Shown here one piece after another: positions 49,653 through 61,219 of a stretch of 64,000 nucleotides of DNA. Location of the stretch: NCBI RefSeq assembly GCF_001266615.1, contig NZ_LGHZ01000015.1, positions 1 to 64,000 of the forward strand. Reading direction: 5' to 3'. The translations under genes and the position numbers were made by a program. Every line of letters begins with the position of its first letter. Positions within the stretch are counted from its first letter, which is position 1. This DNA comes from Kluyvera genomosp. 1 (GTDB lineage Bacteria; Pseudomonadota; Gammaproteobacteria; Enterobacterales; Enterobacteriaceae). The notes below the pieces were generated by a model. That model saw only the letters and a list, made by a program, of their open reading frames with translations. It did not search any database and had not been told where the DNA came from.

Positions 49653-52187
49653 ATGATGCAGAAACAACGCTTTCATCATCGGAATACACTGCCCGCGCTA
49701 TACGGCGTAGGGGGACTGCTTCTGCTAAGCGCCAACACCTTGTATGCGCGCGATTTCTATTTTCAACCTCAATCCCTCGAAGGTGGGGAAAATGCGCCAC
49801 AGGCTGCCGATCTTGCGATTTTTGCGAATCCGAAGGCCCAGCTTGCCGGAAGTTATCCTTCACATATTTTGCTTAATAACAAAAAAATACAGGACCACAC
49901 CCTCACCTACGTAAATACTGACGATGGCACACTGGTCCCGCTGTTGACGCCTAAGATGTTACAGGATTGGGGAGTTAAAGTTGACGATTATCCAGAACTG
50001 GCTGCGGAGCCCGCGGACACTCCTCTAAAACAAGAACTGGGTCATTATATTCCCTTAGCTAGCGCTCAGTTCGACTTCCGCCAGCAGAATTTAAACCTCA
50101 GCATTCCGCAGGCAGCACTCATCGCAAGAGAGAATAATGATATTGGCCCTTCGCGCTGGGATACCGGTGTTCCCGTTGGTTTTGTCGACTACTCGTTTAG
50201 TGGACAGCAAAATGAGTCTTCCGGGCAAAAAAGTCTGAATAGCCAATATCTTAATTTACGCAGTGGGGTGAATCTCGGCGGCTGGAGACTCCGTAATTAC
50301 GGCACATGGTCTGGCACAGACGGCGATGCTGGATGGCAAAATATCGCCTCATGGGTACAACATGACATCCAGGTGCTCAAAGCCCAGTTTTTGGCCGGAG
50401 AATCCAGCACGCGAGGCGAGATCTTCGACAGCATACAGTTTAGCGGCATTAACGTTGCCTCCGATGACGATATGCTGCCCGGCAGAGAGCGCGGATATGC
50501 CCCAGTCATTCGCGGCACAGCCTATACCAACGCTGTCGTCACCGTAAAACAAAACGGTTACACCCTCTATCAGCAAAACGTCGCTCCAGGGGCATTTGAA
50601 ATCAATGATCTGACAGTATCAACCAACAGTGATGATCTTGAAGTAAGCGTGCAAGAAGCGGACGGTAGCGTCCATACCACTACCCAAACGTTTTCCAGCA
50701 TCGCGTTGATGCAGCGCCCTTCCCACCTGCGTTTTGAAGCGACCGTGGGGCGTTACCGGGCGAACAGTGGCAGCACCGACAAAGAGCCTGAATTCGCTCA
50801 GGGCAGCGCTATCTACGGTATCAATAACCAGGTCACAGCCTTTGGCGGCTTTACCACGGCAGAAAACTACAATGCCATCGCCTCCGGAATCGGGATTGGC
50901 TTAGGTGTCTGGGGGGCCGTCTCTACCGACATTACCGTTGCACATACTGAACTCGACACAGGGGAAAGCGACACGGGCCAGTCCTGGCGAGTGCTGTACT
51001 CCACAGACATCGAACCAACGAATACTCATTTATCATTTTCCGGTTACCGCTACTCCAGCAAAGGGTTTTATAGCTTTGCGGAAGCAAATCAGCGGTACTC
51101 AGATGATGACAATAGCAATGACCGTGCAGATCATAAACGCAATCGCCTACAGGTAAACCTCAGTCAGCAAGTGGGCACGGCCAATTTCTATCTGAATGGT
51201 TATGAACAAAATTATTGGAATAACCATCGCCGCGACCGCTCACTTTCTGCTGGTGCGAACTATAGCCTACAGGGAATAAGCTATAACCTCTCCCTCACCT
51301 GGAGCCATTCCGGCAGCAGTGAGGACGATCGTGCCCTTTACTTAGGAATAACCGTTCCGCTAAGCCGCTGGCTATCTAATAGCTGGGCCAGCTATGGCTT
51401 AAACAACAGCCAGCACGGCGCAACAACTCAAAACGTTGGCCTGAATGGCTCATTGCTGGCAGACAACAGCCTGAGCTATTCACTCCAGCAGAGCCATAGT
51501 ACTCAGACACCGGAAAATAGTAGCAGCCTTTACGGCACCTGGTACGCCCAATACGGCCGACTTAACGCAGGCTATTACACCGCGACCGATGGTACGCGGC
51601 AGCTAAGCTATGGAGCCACTGGCGCAGTGGTTGCTCATCCACATGGCATCACGCTCGCTCAGCCTCTGGGCAATCAATTCGCCATCATCGATACCGACGG
51701 CGCACCGGGTATTAGTTTTGAGAATCAGCGCGGGATCCGCACCGACTGGTTTGGCAACGCCATTATTCCTTCTCTTTCTGCTTATAGCGAAAACCGCATC
51801 GGGGTGAAAACCGACGAACTGCCAGAGGATGTTGATAGTGACAATACAGCAACCACGGTGGTTCCAACACGCAACGCTGCCGTAGCCGCGCACTTCAATG
51901 CGCGTCGGGGCTATCGTGCATTAATCACGCTAATGCAGTCATCAGGTAAAACCGTGCCTTTTGGCGCCGTCGTCACTTCATCTGATGGACTAAGCAACGG
52001 CATTGTTGATGACCAGGGTACCGTCTACCTTGCTGGCCTCGGAGATTCGGTGACACTCCACGTGAAATGGGGCAGTGAGCAACAGCAAAGATGTAGCGTC
52101 CTCATTACTGCAAACAATGATGAATCGCTGAGCGGCGATGCAGCAGGGATTAAACGTATTCGTACCGTGTGCAACCAAGGAGGATAA
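49653..52187 (+). CDS. Fimbrial outer-membrane usher
   Basis: 844-residue usher, which forms the outer-membrane pore and catalyses fimbrial assembly. Signal peptide (about residues 1-32, ending LYARDF), N-terminal chaperone-binding domain, 24-strand barrel with the plug domain, and the two C-terminal domains ending in CSVLITANNDESLSGDAAGIKRIRTVC. Conserved usher pieces include FDSIQFSG and the ISFENQRG segment. The ATG at 49653 is used; the frame starts at a GTG overlapping the chaperone stop. The adhesin follows after 4 bases. Confidence 0.95.
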   Translation: MMQKQRFHHRNTLPALYGVGGLLLLSANTLYARDFYFQPQSLEGGENAPQAADLAIFANPKAQLAGSYPSHILLNNKKIQDHTLTYVNTDDGTLVPLLTPKMLQDWGVKVDDYPELAAEPADTPLKQELGHYIPLASAQFDFRQQNLNLSIPQAALIARENNDIGPSRWDTGVPVGFVDYSFSGQQNESSGQKSLNSQYLNLRSGVNLGGWRLRNYGTWSGTDGDAGWQNIASWVQHDIQVLKAQFLAGESSTRGEIFDSIQFSGINVASDDDMLPGRERGYAPVIRGTAYTNAVVTVKQNGYTLYQQNVAPGAFEINDLTVSTNSDDLEVSVQEADGSVHTTTQTFSSIALMQRPSHLRFEATVGRYRANSGSTDKEPEFAQGSAIYGINNQVTAFGGFTTAENYNAIASGIGIGLGVWGAVSTDITVAHTELDTGESDTGQSWRVLYSTDIEPTNTHLSFSGYRYSSKGFYSFAEANQRYSDDDNSNDRADHKRNRLQVNLSQQVGTANFYLNGYEQNYWNNHRRDRSLSAGANYSLQGISYNLSLTWSHSGSSEDDRALYLGITVPLSRWLSNSWASYGLNNSQHGATTQNVGLNGSLLADNSLSYSLQQSHSTQTPENSSSLYGTWYAQYGRLNAGYYTATDGTRQLSYGATGAVVAHPHGITLAQPLGNQFAIIDTDGAPGISFENQRGIRTDWFGNAIIPSLSAYSENRIGVKTDELPEDVDSDNTATTVVPTRNAAVAAHFNARRGYRALITLMQSSGKTVPFGAVVTSSDGLSNGIVDDQGTVYLAGLGDSVTLHVKWGSEQQQRCSVLITANNDESLSGDAAGIKRIRTVCNQGG

Positions 52188-52191
52188 TCAC

Positions 52192-53340
52192 GTGCCACAC
52201 AACGCAATTTTTCGCTTTACGATTAACCACAATGTGAAAATCATATTGCTACTGGCTGCCCTTTTGCTCTCTATGCGCGCCCATGCTGCTCCAAGTTATA
52301 TAACCGGCTGCTTCCCGGTGAAAGGAGATGTTAAGGTCGTGCTGGATTATGAAATAAATGCGTCAGCGAACTACGCCGGTAATACGGTCAGGCCAATAGA
52401 TAATTTCGTGGTACCGGCAGAACCTCAATCCGCTCAATGTACGAGCTGTTCTGGCGTGGGGACTGGGGATACAGAAAACATGTATAGCTACCGCGCGACT
52501 CCGCTACCAGCGGGATCCATCAAAGATTTCGGTAAGTTGACGGATAAGCTGGATATCCAGATATCGGGGTTTACTGATACCGTCGCGGGAGGACAAACCC
52601 AAACGAAGCTCACGACCTACCCAAATCTATCGCCAACCACGAGTATCAGCGAAGGTACAAATTCAGAATCAACCCAAAGTCTTTGCGCCAAAAGCCCAAA
52701 AGCTGGCGTGCCGCAAAGGATGTTTAACTGGAACAAACTCACCGCGACAATTAATATTTCCAAACCCATTTTTGGAACCGAAATCATCCCAGCTCAAACC
52801 TTAATGGAAACCAGCCTGTGTATATTTTACGGTGTAGGCTCCTGTAAATTTGCCAATGCGCAGCTAGCCTCCAGAATGACGATCTCTGGGCAATTGAGCG
52901 CACCTCTAGGCTGCACCATTAACGCTGGCAGCGTGATTAACGTCGACTTTAATAGTATAGCCAGCTCGGATTTTACGGCTAAGGGTCAGCCACCAACCAG
53001 CTTTGCACTCCGCGATGTGGACATCAAATTCCACTGCGATAACTCGGCCGTAGAAAACACGGACAAAATCAAGCTCACCCTCACGTCAGATCAGGGAGTC
53101 AGCGATGCGGGAACGGGTTATATTGCCAAAATGATGGGGCGAGATGATATTGGCGTAAGAATGTACGACAGCAACAACGTTAACGTTCCACTCGATGGTA
53201 GCGCCGAATTTCCTGTTGCACTCGATAACAACGGCGACGGCCATATTCTTATGTCTGCAGCACCCGTAGCCACAACGAATGCCAAACCCGACCCGGGTAA
53301 ATTTGAAGGTAACGTAACGGTAAAAATGGATATCAAATAG
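52192..53340 (+). CDS. Two-domain fimbrial tip adhesin
   Basis: 382-residue protein. Signal peptide follows an unusually long N-region (hydrophobic core about residues 15-31, cleavage near AHA-A). A receptor-binding-type N domain with several cysteines (GCFPVKG, CTSC) is followed by a C-terminal pilin domain beginning about residue 240 (TISGQLSAPLGCTINAGS) and ending VTVKMDIK. Two domains with a terminal pilin fold identify the tip adhesin, but I do not recognise the binding specificity. GTG start at 52192 has a strong AAGGAGG ribosome-binding site 8 bases upstream. Confidence 0.85.
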   Translation: MPHNAIFRFTINHNVKIILLLAALLLSMRAHAAPSYITGCFPVKGDVKVVLDYEINASANYAGNTVRPIDNFVVPAEPQSAQCTSCSGVGTGDTENMYSYRATPLPAGSIKDFGKLTDKLDIQISGFTDTVAGGQTQTKLTTYPNLSPTTSISEGTNSESTQSLCAKSPKAGVPQRMFNWNKLTATINISKPIFGTEIIPAQTLMETSLCIFYGVGSCKFANAQLASRMTISGQLSAPLGCTINAGSVINVDFNSIASSDFTAKGQPPTSFALRDVDIKFHCDNSAVENTDKIKLTLTSDQGVSDAGTGYIAKMMGRDDIGVRMYDSNNVNVPLDGSAEFPVALDNNGDGHILMSAAPVATTNAKPDPGKFEGNVTVKMDIK

Positions 53341-53355
53341 CCTTTGCTGTTAAAC

Positions 53356-53381
53356 AAAATGGCCCGCACGCGGGCCATTTT
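53356..53381. terminator. Bidirectional terminator between the fimbrial operon and cheZ
   Basis: AAAATGGCCCGC (53356-53367) pairs perfectly with GCGGGCCATTTT (53370-53381), with two loop bases; A and T runs serve both directions. The fimbrial and che operons converge here. Confidence 0.88.
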
Positions 53382-53385
53382 GCTA

Positions 53386-54030
53386 TCAGAATCCCAGGCT
53401 ATCGAGCAGATCGTCGACCTGATCCTGACTTGCGACTACGCCCGCTTTCGACGTATCAACCTGCGGGCCATTGAGCAGGCTGTCATTCTCACGCTTCTGC
53501 CGCGCGCCCTGCTCAGGAATGTTTTCCAGCAGCACCATTAACAGCTGGCGCTCAATTTCCTGAATCACATCCATCATGCGCTTGATCACCTGACCAGTCA
53601 GGTCCTGGAAATCCTGCGCCATCATGATTTCAAGCAGCTGCGCGTTGGTAAAACTGGTATGCCCCGGCACCTCACCAAGATACTTACGGGTATCGCTGAC
53701 CAGTTCGCGAGCATCCGCCAACTCAATCGGGTTTTCGAACCACGCATCCCAGCGCGTGCTGAGGGCTTTCGCCCCTTTTTCCATTTCATCCTGATGCGGC
53801 TGCGAGGCTTCAACGCTGTTCAGCGCGCGCTCAGCGGCCTGCGCGGTCATCTGTACCACATAGTCCAGACGGTCACGGGCATCCGGGATCGCTTCCGCCG
53901 CTTCAGCTATCGCCTGATCCAACCCCAGCTCACGCAGGCTATCGCGCAGCATGCGGGTCAGATTGCCGATACGGCTGATAATATCCGCGGCAGAATGCTC
54001 TTCGCCGGGCTTAATGAAAGATTGCATCAT
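53386..54030 (-). CDS. cheZ: CheY phosphatase CheZ
   Basis: Removes phosphate from CheY-P, returning the motor to counter-clockwise rotation. 214 residues, as in E. coli. Long helical hairpin; catalytic segment [17 protein letters not shown] contains Asp143 and Gln147 (E. coli numbering), and the C-terminal CheY-binding tail ends [12 protein letters not shown]. The ATG at 54030 matches K-12 (MMQ...), with AAGGTG upstream; the frame extends three codons further. Last gene of tar-tap-cheR-cheB-cheY-cheZ. Confidence 0.97.
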   Translation of the reverse strand: MMQSFIKPGEEHSAADIISRIGNLTRMLRDSLRELGLDQAIAEAAEAIPDARDRLDYVVQMTAQAAERALNSVEASQPHQDEMEKGAKALSTRWDAWFENPIELADARELVSDTRKYLGEVPGHTSFTNAQLLEIMMAQDFQDLTGQVIKRMMDVIQEIERQLLMVLLENIPEQGARQKRENDSLLNGPQVDTSKAGVVASQDQVDDLLDSLGF

Positions 54031-54040
54031 GATAGTCACC

Positions 54041-55493
<1,453 letters not shown>

Positions 55494-55497
<4 letters not shown>

Positions 55498-56360
55498 GCT
55501 CTTCCCTTACTTAGCGCATAGACCGTTTGTCCGCGCAGGCTAAATTCGCGGGCGATATGGCTGAAGTTCTCCGAGTGTCCGGCGAACAACAGTCCATCCG
55601 GTTTCAACAGCGGCACAAAGCGTTTTAAAATCTCCTGCTGCGTCGTCTTGTCGAAATAGATCATGACGTTACGACAGAAGATTGCATCGAACGGGCCTGA
55701 AATGGCGTAGTGCGTACTCAGCAAATTTAACGAACTAAAATCGACATAGTTCGCCAGCTCTGAACGCACGCGCACCAGCCCATCGTGCGGCCCGGTGCCG
55801 CGCATGAAATAGCGCTGGAGCTGCTGCTGGGAGAGCGTCTTCAGTTCATCCAGGCGATAAATCCCGCTCTGCGCCTTTTCTAACACTTCGGTATCGATAT
55901 CGCTGGCCACCACGCGCCAGCGGCCAGGCGCGGTTCCCAGCGTATCGGCAAGCGTAATGGCGATAGAATAAGGCTCCTCGCCAGTTGATGCCGCCGCGCT
56001 CCACACCCGATATTCACCCTGCCGACGCGCGGCATGCTCCGCCAGCGTAGGAAAGTGATGCGCCTCGCGGAAGAATGCCGTCAGGTTCGTGGTGAGCGAG
56101 TTGATAAACGCCTGCCACTCCGCACTGTCGCTGTTGGCTTCCAGTAGGCTGAGGTAATGACCAAAATCCTCCAGATTCAGCGTACGCAGACGTCGAACGA
56201 GGCGGTTGTAAACCATGTCACGTTTATGATCCGCCAGCACGATCCCGGCGCGCTGGTAGATCAGTTGACAGATCCGACGAAACTGCGCGTCGGTGAGCGT
56301 CAGGCGCTGCGTCAGCTGGCTCAGTAATTGCGATTGCCCATTTGGCAGAGATACAGTCAT
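55494..56360 (-). CDS. cheR: Receptor methyltransferase CheR
   Basis: SAM-dependent methyltransferase that adds methyl groups to chemoreceptor glutamates. 288 residues (286 in E. coli). The N-terminal helical domain, the SAM-binding [15 protein letters not shown] segment (about residues 118-132), IDTEVLEKA and [13 protein letters not shown] are intact. CheR docks on the NWETF tail that is present on Tar but absent from Tap here. tap lies 24 bases upstream. Confidence 0.97.
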
Positions 56361-56384
56361 AGCGCCTTCTTACATCACATCATT

Positions 56385-57989
56385 TCAGGAAACTGCGGGT
56401 ATCGCAGACAGCACGACGTTTTCGCGCGGCGCTTCTGCCTTCACTTCTTCAAGCTCAAATACGGAGACGACGGTCGTTAAGTGGTCGGCCTGGCTTGCCA
56501 GCTGCTCTGTCGCCGCCGCACCCTGTTCGACCAGCGCGGCGTTTTGCTGCGTCACCTGATCCATCTGGCTCACCGCCTGCGCCACCTGTTCAATCCCACG
56601 ACGCTGTTCATCAGAAGCCGAGGCGATCTCCCCCATAATGTCGTTGACCCGGGTCACCGACTGGACGATCTCCGTCATCGTGTTGGCAGAGGTTTCCACC
56701 AGCGCCGATCCTTCCTGCACGCGAGCAACCGACTCTTCAATCAGCACTTTGATCTCTTTTGCGGCCTGGGCGCTGCGGCTGGCAAGGTTACGCACCTCTC
56801 CGGCCACGACTGCAAAACCGCGGCCCTGTTCACCCGCACGCGCGGCTTCAACAGCTGCATTTAGCGCCAGAATATTGGTCTGGAAAGCGATACCGTCGAT
56901 AACGCTGATGATGTCGCTGATTTTCTTCGAACTGGTGGCGATATTGTGCATCGTCTGCGCAACGTGGCTGGCCTGCTCACCACCACGCTTCGCGGTATCC
57001 GCTGCTCCGTGGGCCAGATCGGATGCCTGACGGGCGTTATCGGCGTTCTGACTAACCGTTGCGGTCAGCTGTTCCATACTGGCAGCGGTTTGTGCCAGCG
57101 ATGCCGCCTGCTGTTCAGTGCGCGCGGAAAGATCGTTGTTGCCGGCGGCGATTTCCGAAATCCCGGTATGCATCGCATTGCTGCCTTCACGAACGTGCCC
57201 AACGGTTTCGCGCAGGGATGTTTGCATCTCTTTCAGACCGGCAAAAATGGCGCTAATTTCGTTTTTGCCGTACACAGAGACCGAGCGCGACAGATTGCCT
57301 TTGGCAATGCCCGAAAAGTGGCTGCTGATGATGGCTAAGGGTTTAACAATCATATGGCGAACCCACCACAGCGCCCCGACGGTCATCAGCACGGAGATAA
57401 TCACCATGGCAATAAACGTAATCGTGGAGCGCTGATAGTCGCTCTGGCTTTCACGTTCAGCGGAAGCAACGTTATTTTCGATATTTTTACGCCAGCTCTC
57501 GTAGTCATTGTCGAACTGGTCCTGAGATTTTTGTACCGGCGCGGCAACAAACTCCGCTAGCTGGTTGTTCTCAAGCCAGGCGGTCTGGTGCGCCAGCATT
57601 TCATGCCAGGCGGTAAAGGTTTTCGCCGTCTGGTCCTGTAACTCCTTATCGTGGTTACTCATCAGCGGCAGGGCCATAAAGCCCTGAAACAGCGCCTCGG
57701 CCTGTGACAGCTCCTGCTTAACATCGTCAATCATGCTGCGCACTTCCGTCGGCGGATAGCTTAACGCCGTCAGCGTCCCCGCCTTGTTCAGCATGGTGCT
57801 CGCCTGCAACATCGCCGCACGCGATTCGGTTAAGGTATTCAACTGCTGGCTGCTTTGGTCAACTTGATTAATGTTGTTTTGCCCATCGCGAAAAGCCCAA
57901 AAGGAGAGTCCATTACTGCCAATCTGCAAAATCCCGCAGATAATCAAAATCAGAAATAACGTGGTAGAGATTCGAATACGATAAAGCAT
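56385..57989 (-). CDS. tap: Methyl-accepting chemotaxis protein, Tap type
   Basis: 534-residue chemoreceptor resembling E. coli Tap (dipeptide/pyrimidine sensing via periplasmic binding proteins): TM1 (about residues 8-27), the [11 protein letters not shown] segment of the ligand domain, TM2 (about 190-210), HAMP and the highly conserved signalling hairpin ([21 protein letters not shown]). The C terminus ends SAIPAVS, without the NWETF pentapeptide, as in E. coli Tap, so adaptation depends on neighbouring receptors. ATG at 57989 follows AGGAG; a GTG at 57995 is in frame. Follows tar after 38 bases. Confidence 0.92.
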   Translation of the reverse strand: MLYRIRISTTLFLILIICGILQIGSNGLSFWAFRDGQNNINQVDQSSQQLNTLTESRAAMLQASTMLNKAGTLTALSYPPTEVRSMIDDVKQELSQAEALFQGFMALPLMSNHDKELQDQTAKTFTAWHEMLAHQTAWLENNQLAEFVAAPVQKSQDQFDNDYESWRKNIENNVASAERESQSDYQRSTITFIAMVIISVLMTVGALWWVRHMIVKPLAIISSHFSGIAKGNLSRSVSVYGKNEISAIFAGLKEMQTSLRETVGHVREGSNAMHTGISEIAAGNNDLSARTEQQAASLAQTAASMEQLTATVSQNADNARQASDLAHGAADTAKRGGEQASHVAQTMHNIATSSKKISDIISVIDGIAFQTNILALNAAVEAARAGEQGRGFAVVAGEVRNLASRSAQAAKEIKVLIEESVARVQEGSALVETSANTMTEIVQSVTRVNDIMGEIASASDEQRRGIEQVAQAVSQMDQVTQQNAALVEQGAAATEQLASQADHLTTVVSVFELEEVKAEAPRENVVLSAIPAVS

Positions 57990-58027
57990 CACCACACTCC
58001 TAAAAGCGGCAAACGCCGCGGGTAAAA

Positions 58028-59683
58028 TTAAAAGGTTTCCCAGTTGTTATCCGTTCGACTGCTGGCGGTCGCTGCGAGACGCGTCGGCGTCGTCAGCGAT
58101 GGAGCCGCAGTTTTTGTATTCCGGTTGACGCCGGCATTAAGGCGAAATGCCGCCACGGCCTGATTCAGACGCTCGGCCTGCTCTTCAAGTGCCGCGGCAG
58201 CGGTTGCCGACTCTTCCACCAGCGAGGCGTTTTGCTGCGTTACGCTGTCCATCTCGGCCACGGCAATAGCCACCTGGTCAATACCCCTACTCTGCTCATC
58301 GGAAGCGGAGGCGATTTCACCCATGATGTCGGTCACGCGGGTGACCGCATTGACGATATCGGTCATGGTTTCCCCCGCACTTTCGACCAGTACCGATCCG
58401 GTATCGACACGAGAGACAGAATCTTCAATTAACGCTTTGATCTCTTTCGCGGCCTGGGCGCTACGGCTGGCAAGGTTACGCACTTCACCCGCCACCACCG
58501 CAAAACCACGGCCCTGCTCACCGGCACGCGCCGCTTCCACGGCGGCATTCAGCGCCAGAATATTGGTCTGGAAGGCAATTCCGTCGATAACGCCGGTAAT
58601 ATCGGATATTTTCTGCGAACTTGCGGCAATTTCATGCATGGTGTTCACCACGCCATTGACCACGTTACCGCCGCGCTGTGCAGTCTCTGATGCGCTTAAT
58701 GCAAGGTGCGAAGCCTGACGCGCGTTTTCGGCGTTCTGCTTCACCGTCGCCGTAAGCTGTTCCATGCTGGCCGCCGTCTCTTCCAGCGAAGCGGATTGCT
58801 GTTCCGTCCGCGCGGAAAGATCGTTGTTACCAGCAGCAATCTCGCTGGTGCCGTGATAGATAGCCTCTGCGCCTTCACGAACATGGGTCACGGTATCGAT
58901 CAACGAACTCTGCATGTGAGTGACGGTATCGCCAAGCTCGGTGATTTCATTTTTGCCGCGCAGCGCCAGGCTCTGAGTCAGGTCACCCGCCGCAATATGG
59001 CGAATATGCCCCATGACCGCCGCCAGCGGTTTGAGCAAAATGGCGCGAATGCCAAACCATGCGCCGACCATCACCAACACCAGCACAACGGCCAGCACCG
59101 CCAGCTGCCAGCGAGCAATCTGATAATCGCGACTGCTGTTGGTAAAGGCACGCTGATAGAGCTGTTCACTTTGCGTGGAATACTGAGTCATGGCCTCGCC
59201 CAGAGCGTTCTGCATGCCTTGGGTCGGCTGGGCAAAATAAGCGTCCATATTGCCGCTCTCAAGGAAGCCCACCAGCTCCTGTAACGCGGCAAAATAGTTG
59301 TTATAGGTTTTGGTCACCTGCGCGCTGGTGTCGCTCATCGCAGGCTGGGGAGGAAGTTGGCTAAAGCGCTCAAAGTGGCCCGCCGCTTGCGACAGCGTGG
59401 TTCTGGCGTTTTTCAGCAGCTCATTTTTGGCGCTGCTTTGTTGGTTGTTGGTATCCATCATCATCCGCGCCGACGATCGGCTCAGGTTGATACGGGTTTG
59501 CAGCATCAGATCCCACGCCTTGGTGAGTTCAGCTTGTTGAGTGCGCAGTGAATTGGAGAGCGCAAAGCTCTGTTGGTTTTGGTGTAACGAGGAAAAAAGA
59601 AAGCTCCCCGAAATTAACTGCAGAAGTGCGAAGACGACCAGCACCAACATCAGCAGTGTGACAACGCGGATACGGTTTAACAT
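58028..59683 (-). CDS. tar: Methyl-accepting chemotaxis protein, Tar type
   Basis: 551-residue aspartate-type receptor, similar to E. coli Tar (553). Ligand residues Arg64, Arg69 and Arg73 ([14 protein letters not shown]) and Thr153 (in [10 protein letters not shown]) are conserved, so aspartate sensing is likely. TM1 is at about residues 7-30, TM2 about 190-212, followed by HAMP, methylation helices and the signalling tip. It ends with NWETF, the CheR/CheB docking site. Transcribed from a perfect sigma-28 promoter at 59715-59741, which also drives tap-cheRBYZ. Confidence 0.95.
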   Translation of the reverse strand: MLNRIRVVTLLMLVLVVFALLQLISGSFLFSSLHQNQQSFALSNSLRTQQAELTKAWDLMLQTRINLSRSSARMMMDTNNQQSSAKNELLKNARTTLSQAAGHFERFSQLPPQPAMSDTSAQVTKTYNNYFAALQELVGFLESGNMDAYFAQPTQGMQNALGEAMTQYSTQSEQLYQRAFTNSSRDYQIARWQLAVLAVVLVLVMVGAWFGIRAILLKPLAAVMGHIRHIAAGDLTQSLALRGKNEITELGDTVTHMQSSLIDTVTHVREGAEAIYHGTSEIAAGNNDLSARTEQQSASLEETAASMEQLTATVKQNAENARQASHLALSASETAQRGGNVVNGVVNTMHEIAASSQKISDITGVIDGIAFQTNILALNAAVEAARAGEQGRGFAVVAGEVRNLASRSAQAAKEIKALIEDSVSRVDTGSVLVESAGETMTDIVNAVTRVTDIMGEIASASDEQSRGIDQVAIAVAEMDSVTQQNASLVEESATAAAALEEQAERLNQAVAAFRLNAGVNRNTKTAAPSLTTPTRLAATASSRTDNNWETF

Positions 59684-59714
59684 ACAACACCTTCTCTATA
59701 TTCAGTTACCGCTG

Positions 59715-59741
59715 TTATCGGCATCCTAAATAGAAACTTTA
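59715..59741 (-). promoter_or_regulatory. Sigma-28 (FliA) promoter of tar-tap-cheRBYZ
   Basis: On the minus strand TAAAGTTT, 11 bases, then GCCGATAA: a full match to the FliA consensus, about 32 bases before the tar start codon. Confidence 0.93.
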
Positions 59742-59868
59742 CGCGCGCTCAGAGTAAAAATCGCAGGCAGGAGAAGGGGTCAGACCAGGGTTGGGCGCGA
59801 GTCACTGAATCACAACGCTTTTTATAAAATATAAAAAAAAGTTGTAAATGAACCCACTTTCATACAAT

Positions 59869-59901
59869 TTATGTAATGAATGAATTGATGGCATTACATA
59901 A
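59869..59901 (+). promoter_or_regulatory. Ten-base-pair dyad upstream of the symporter gene
   Basis: TTATGTAATG (59869-59878) and CATTACATAA (59892-59901) are perfect inverted repeats with 13 bases between them, about 55-88 bases before the GTG start at 59957. TACAAT (59863-59868) beside it may be a -10 with TTGTAA as a poor -35. The arms look like half-sites of an operator; no known regulator is identified. Confidence 0.45.
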
Positions 59902-59956
59902 TAAAAAAGCATTTCTTCATCGCGGGGCAATTTCGTAATCTGACGGGGTATTTTTT

Positions 59957-61219
59957 GTGGCAAACGCAAACAAACTCACGATTTTTATCGTGATTTTCAT
60001 GCTGGCGGGAATTCTCACCGGCGCAATGATCCATTCCTATGCATCAGCAAACACCATCGAAGTCTGGTCTGGCAACATCACGCTCTTCACCGATATATTC
60101 CTGCGTCTAATCAAAATGGTCATTGCACCATTAGTCTTTAGCACGCTGACCGTCGGCATTATGAAGCTCGGCGAAACCTCAACCATCGGCCGCGTGGGCG
60201 GTAAAGCGATGGTCTGGTTTATCAGCTCATCGGTGCTGTCTATTCTGGTCGGTTTATTTATCGTGACGCTGCAACATCCAGGTAGCGGTCTGAACTTAGC
60301 CATTCCAAAAGATACGGTGGACACCGGCCTGGCGGTCAGTGGAATGAGCCTGAAGGGCTTCCTGTCTCACACCATTCCGACCAGTATTGTTGGCGCGATG
60401 GCCGATAACGAAATTCTGCAGATTGTGGTCTTCTCGATGTTCTTCGGCATCGGCGGTGCTTCGTTGGGTCAGAAATTCAACGCTCCGCTGGTCGCTGCGC
60501 TGGACGTAGTTTCTCACATTATGCTGAAAGTCACCGGCTACGTGATGTACGTTGCGCCGCTAGCGATTTTTGCTGCCATCTCCTCGGTCATTGCCACCGA
60601 GGGGCTGGGAATTTTGCTGAACTACGCCTCGTTTATCGGCGGTTACTATGTTGCGATCGTGCTGACCTGCTGTGTGCTGGTGGCGATCGGCTATATGGTG
60701 CTGAAAAAGGATGTCTTCCGTCTGCTCAGCATGCTTAAGGATCCTGTGCTGGTCGCGTTCACCACCAGCAGCTCCGAAGCGGCTTATCCAAAAACCCTTG
60801 AACAGCTGACCAAGTTTGGCTGCTCGCGCAACATAGTCTCTTTCGTGCTGCCGATTGGTTACTCCTTTAACCTGGTGGGCTCGATGGTTTACTGTTCTTT
60901 CGCCTCCATGTTTATCGCTCAGGCCTACAATATCCATCTGAGCTTCTCTGAAATTGCCGTGCTGATGCTGACGCTAATGCTGGCTTCAAAAGGGATTGCC
61001 GGGGTACCGCGCTCGGCGCTGGTGGTCCTGGCGGCAACGATTCCAAGCTTTAACATTCCGGTCGCGGGGATTTTACTGCTGATGGGCATTGACCACTTCC
61101 TCGACATGGGTCGCTCGGCGATCAACGTGTTGGGCAACGGCGTGGCCACGGCAATGCTGTCACAGAACGAAGGCCAACTGGCACAAGAAGAGCCGGAAAT
61201 GGCGCAGCAAAATATGTAA
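59957..61219 (+). CDS. Dicarboxylate/amino acid:cation symporter family protein
   Basis: 420-residue transporter of the DAACS family (GltP/DctA relatives). Eight or so membrane segments plus the hairpin regions: SSSEAAYPKTLEQLTKFG (HP1-type), GYSFNLVGSMVY in segment 7 and DHFLDMGRSAINVLGNGVAT in segment 8, where Asp, Arg and Asn for substrate binding are kept. Segment 7 normally reads NLDG; here Asp is Val307. The GTG start at 59957 has only a weak GGGG upstream. Located between divergent tar and convergent cheW, absent at this site in K-12; a link to aspartate or C4-dicarboxylate taxis is only inferred from position. Confidence 0.82.
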   Translation: MANANKLTIFIVIFMLAGILTGAMIHSYASANTIEVWSGNITLFTDIFLRLIKMVIAPLVFSTLTVGIMKLGETSTIGRVGGKAMVWFISSSVLSILVGLFIVTLQHPGSGLNLAIPKDTVDTGLAVSGMSLKGFLSHTIPTSIVGAMADNEILQIVVFSMFFGIGGASLGQKFNAPLVAALDVVSHIMLKVTGYVMYVAPLAIFAAISSVIATEGLGILLNYASFIGGYYVAIVLTCCVLVAIGYMVLKKDVFRLLSMLKDPVLVAFTTSSSEAAYPKTLEQLTKFGCSRNIVSFVLPIGYSFNLVGSMVYCSFASMFIAQAYNIHLSFSEIAVLMLTLMLASKGIAGVPRSALVVLAATIPSFNIPVAGILLLMGIDHFLDMGRSAINVLGNGVATAMLSQNEGQLAQEEPEMAQQNM

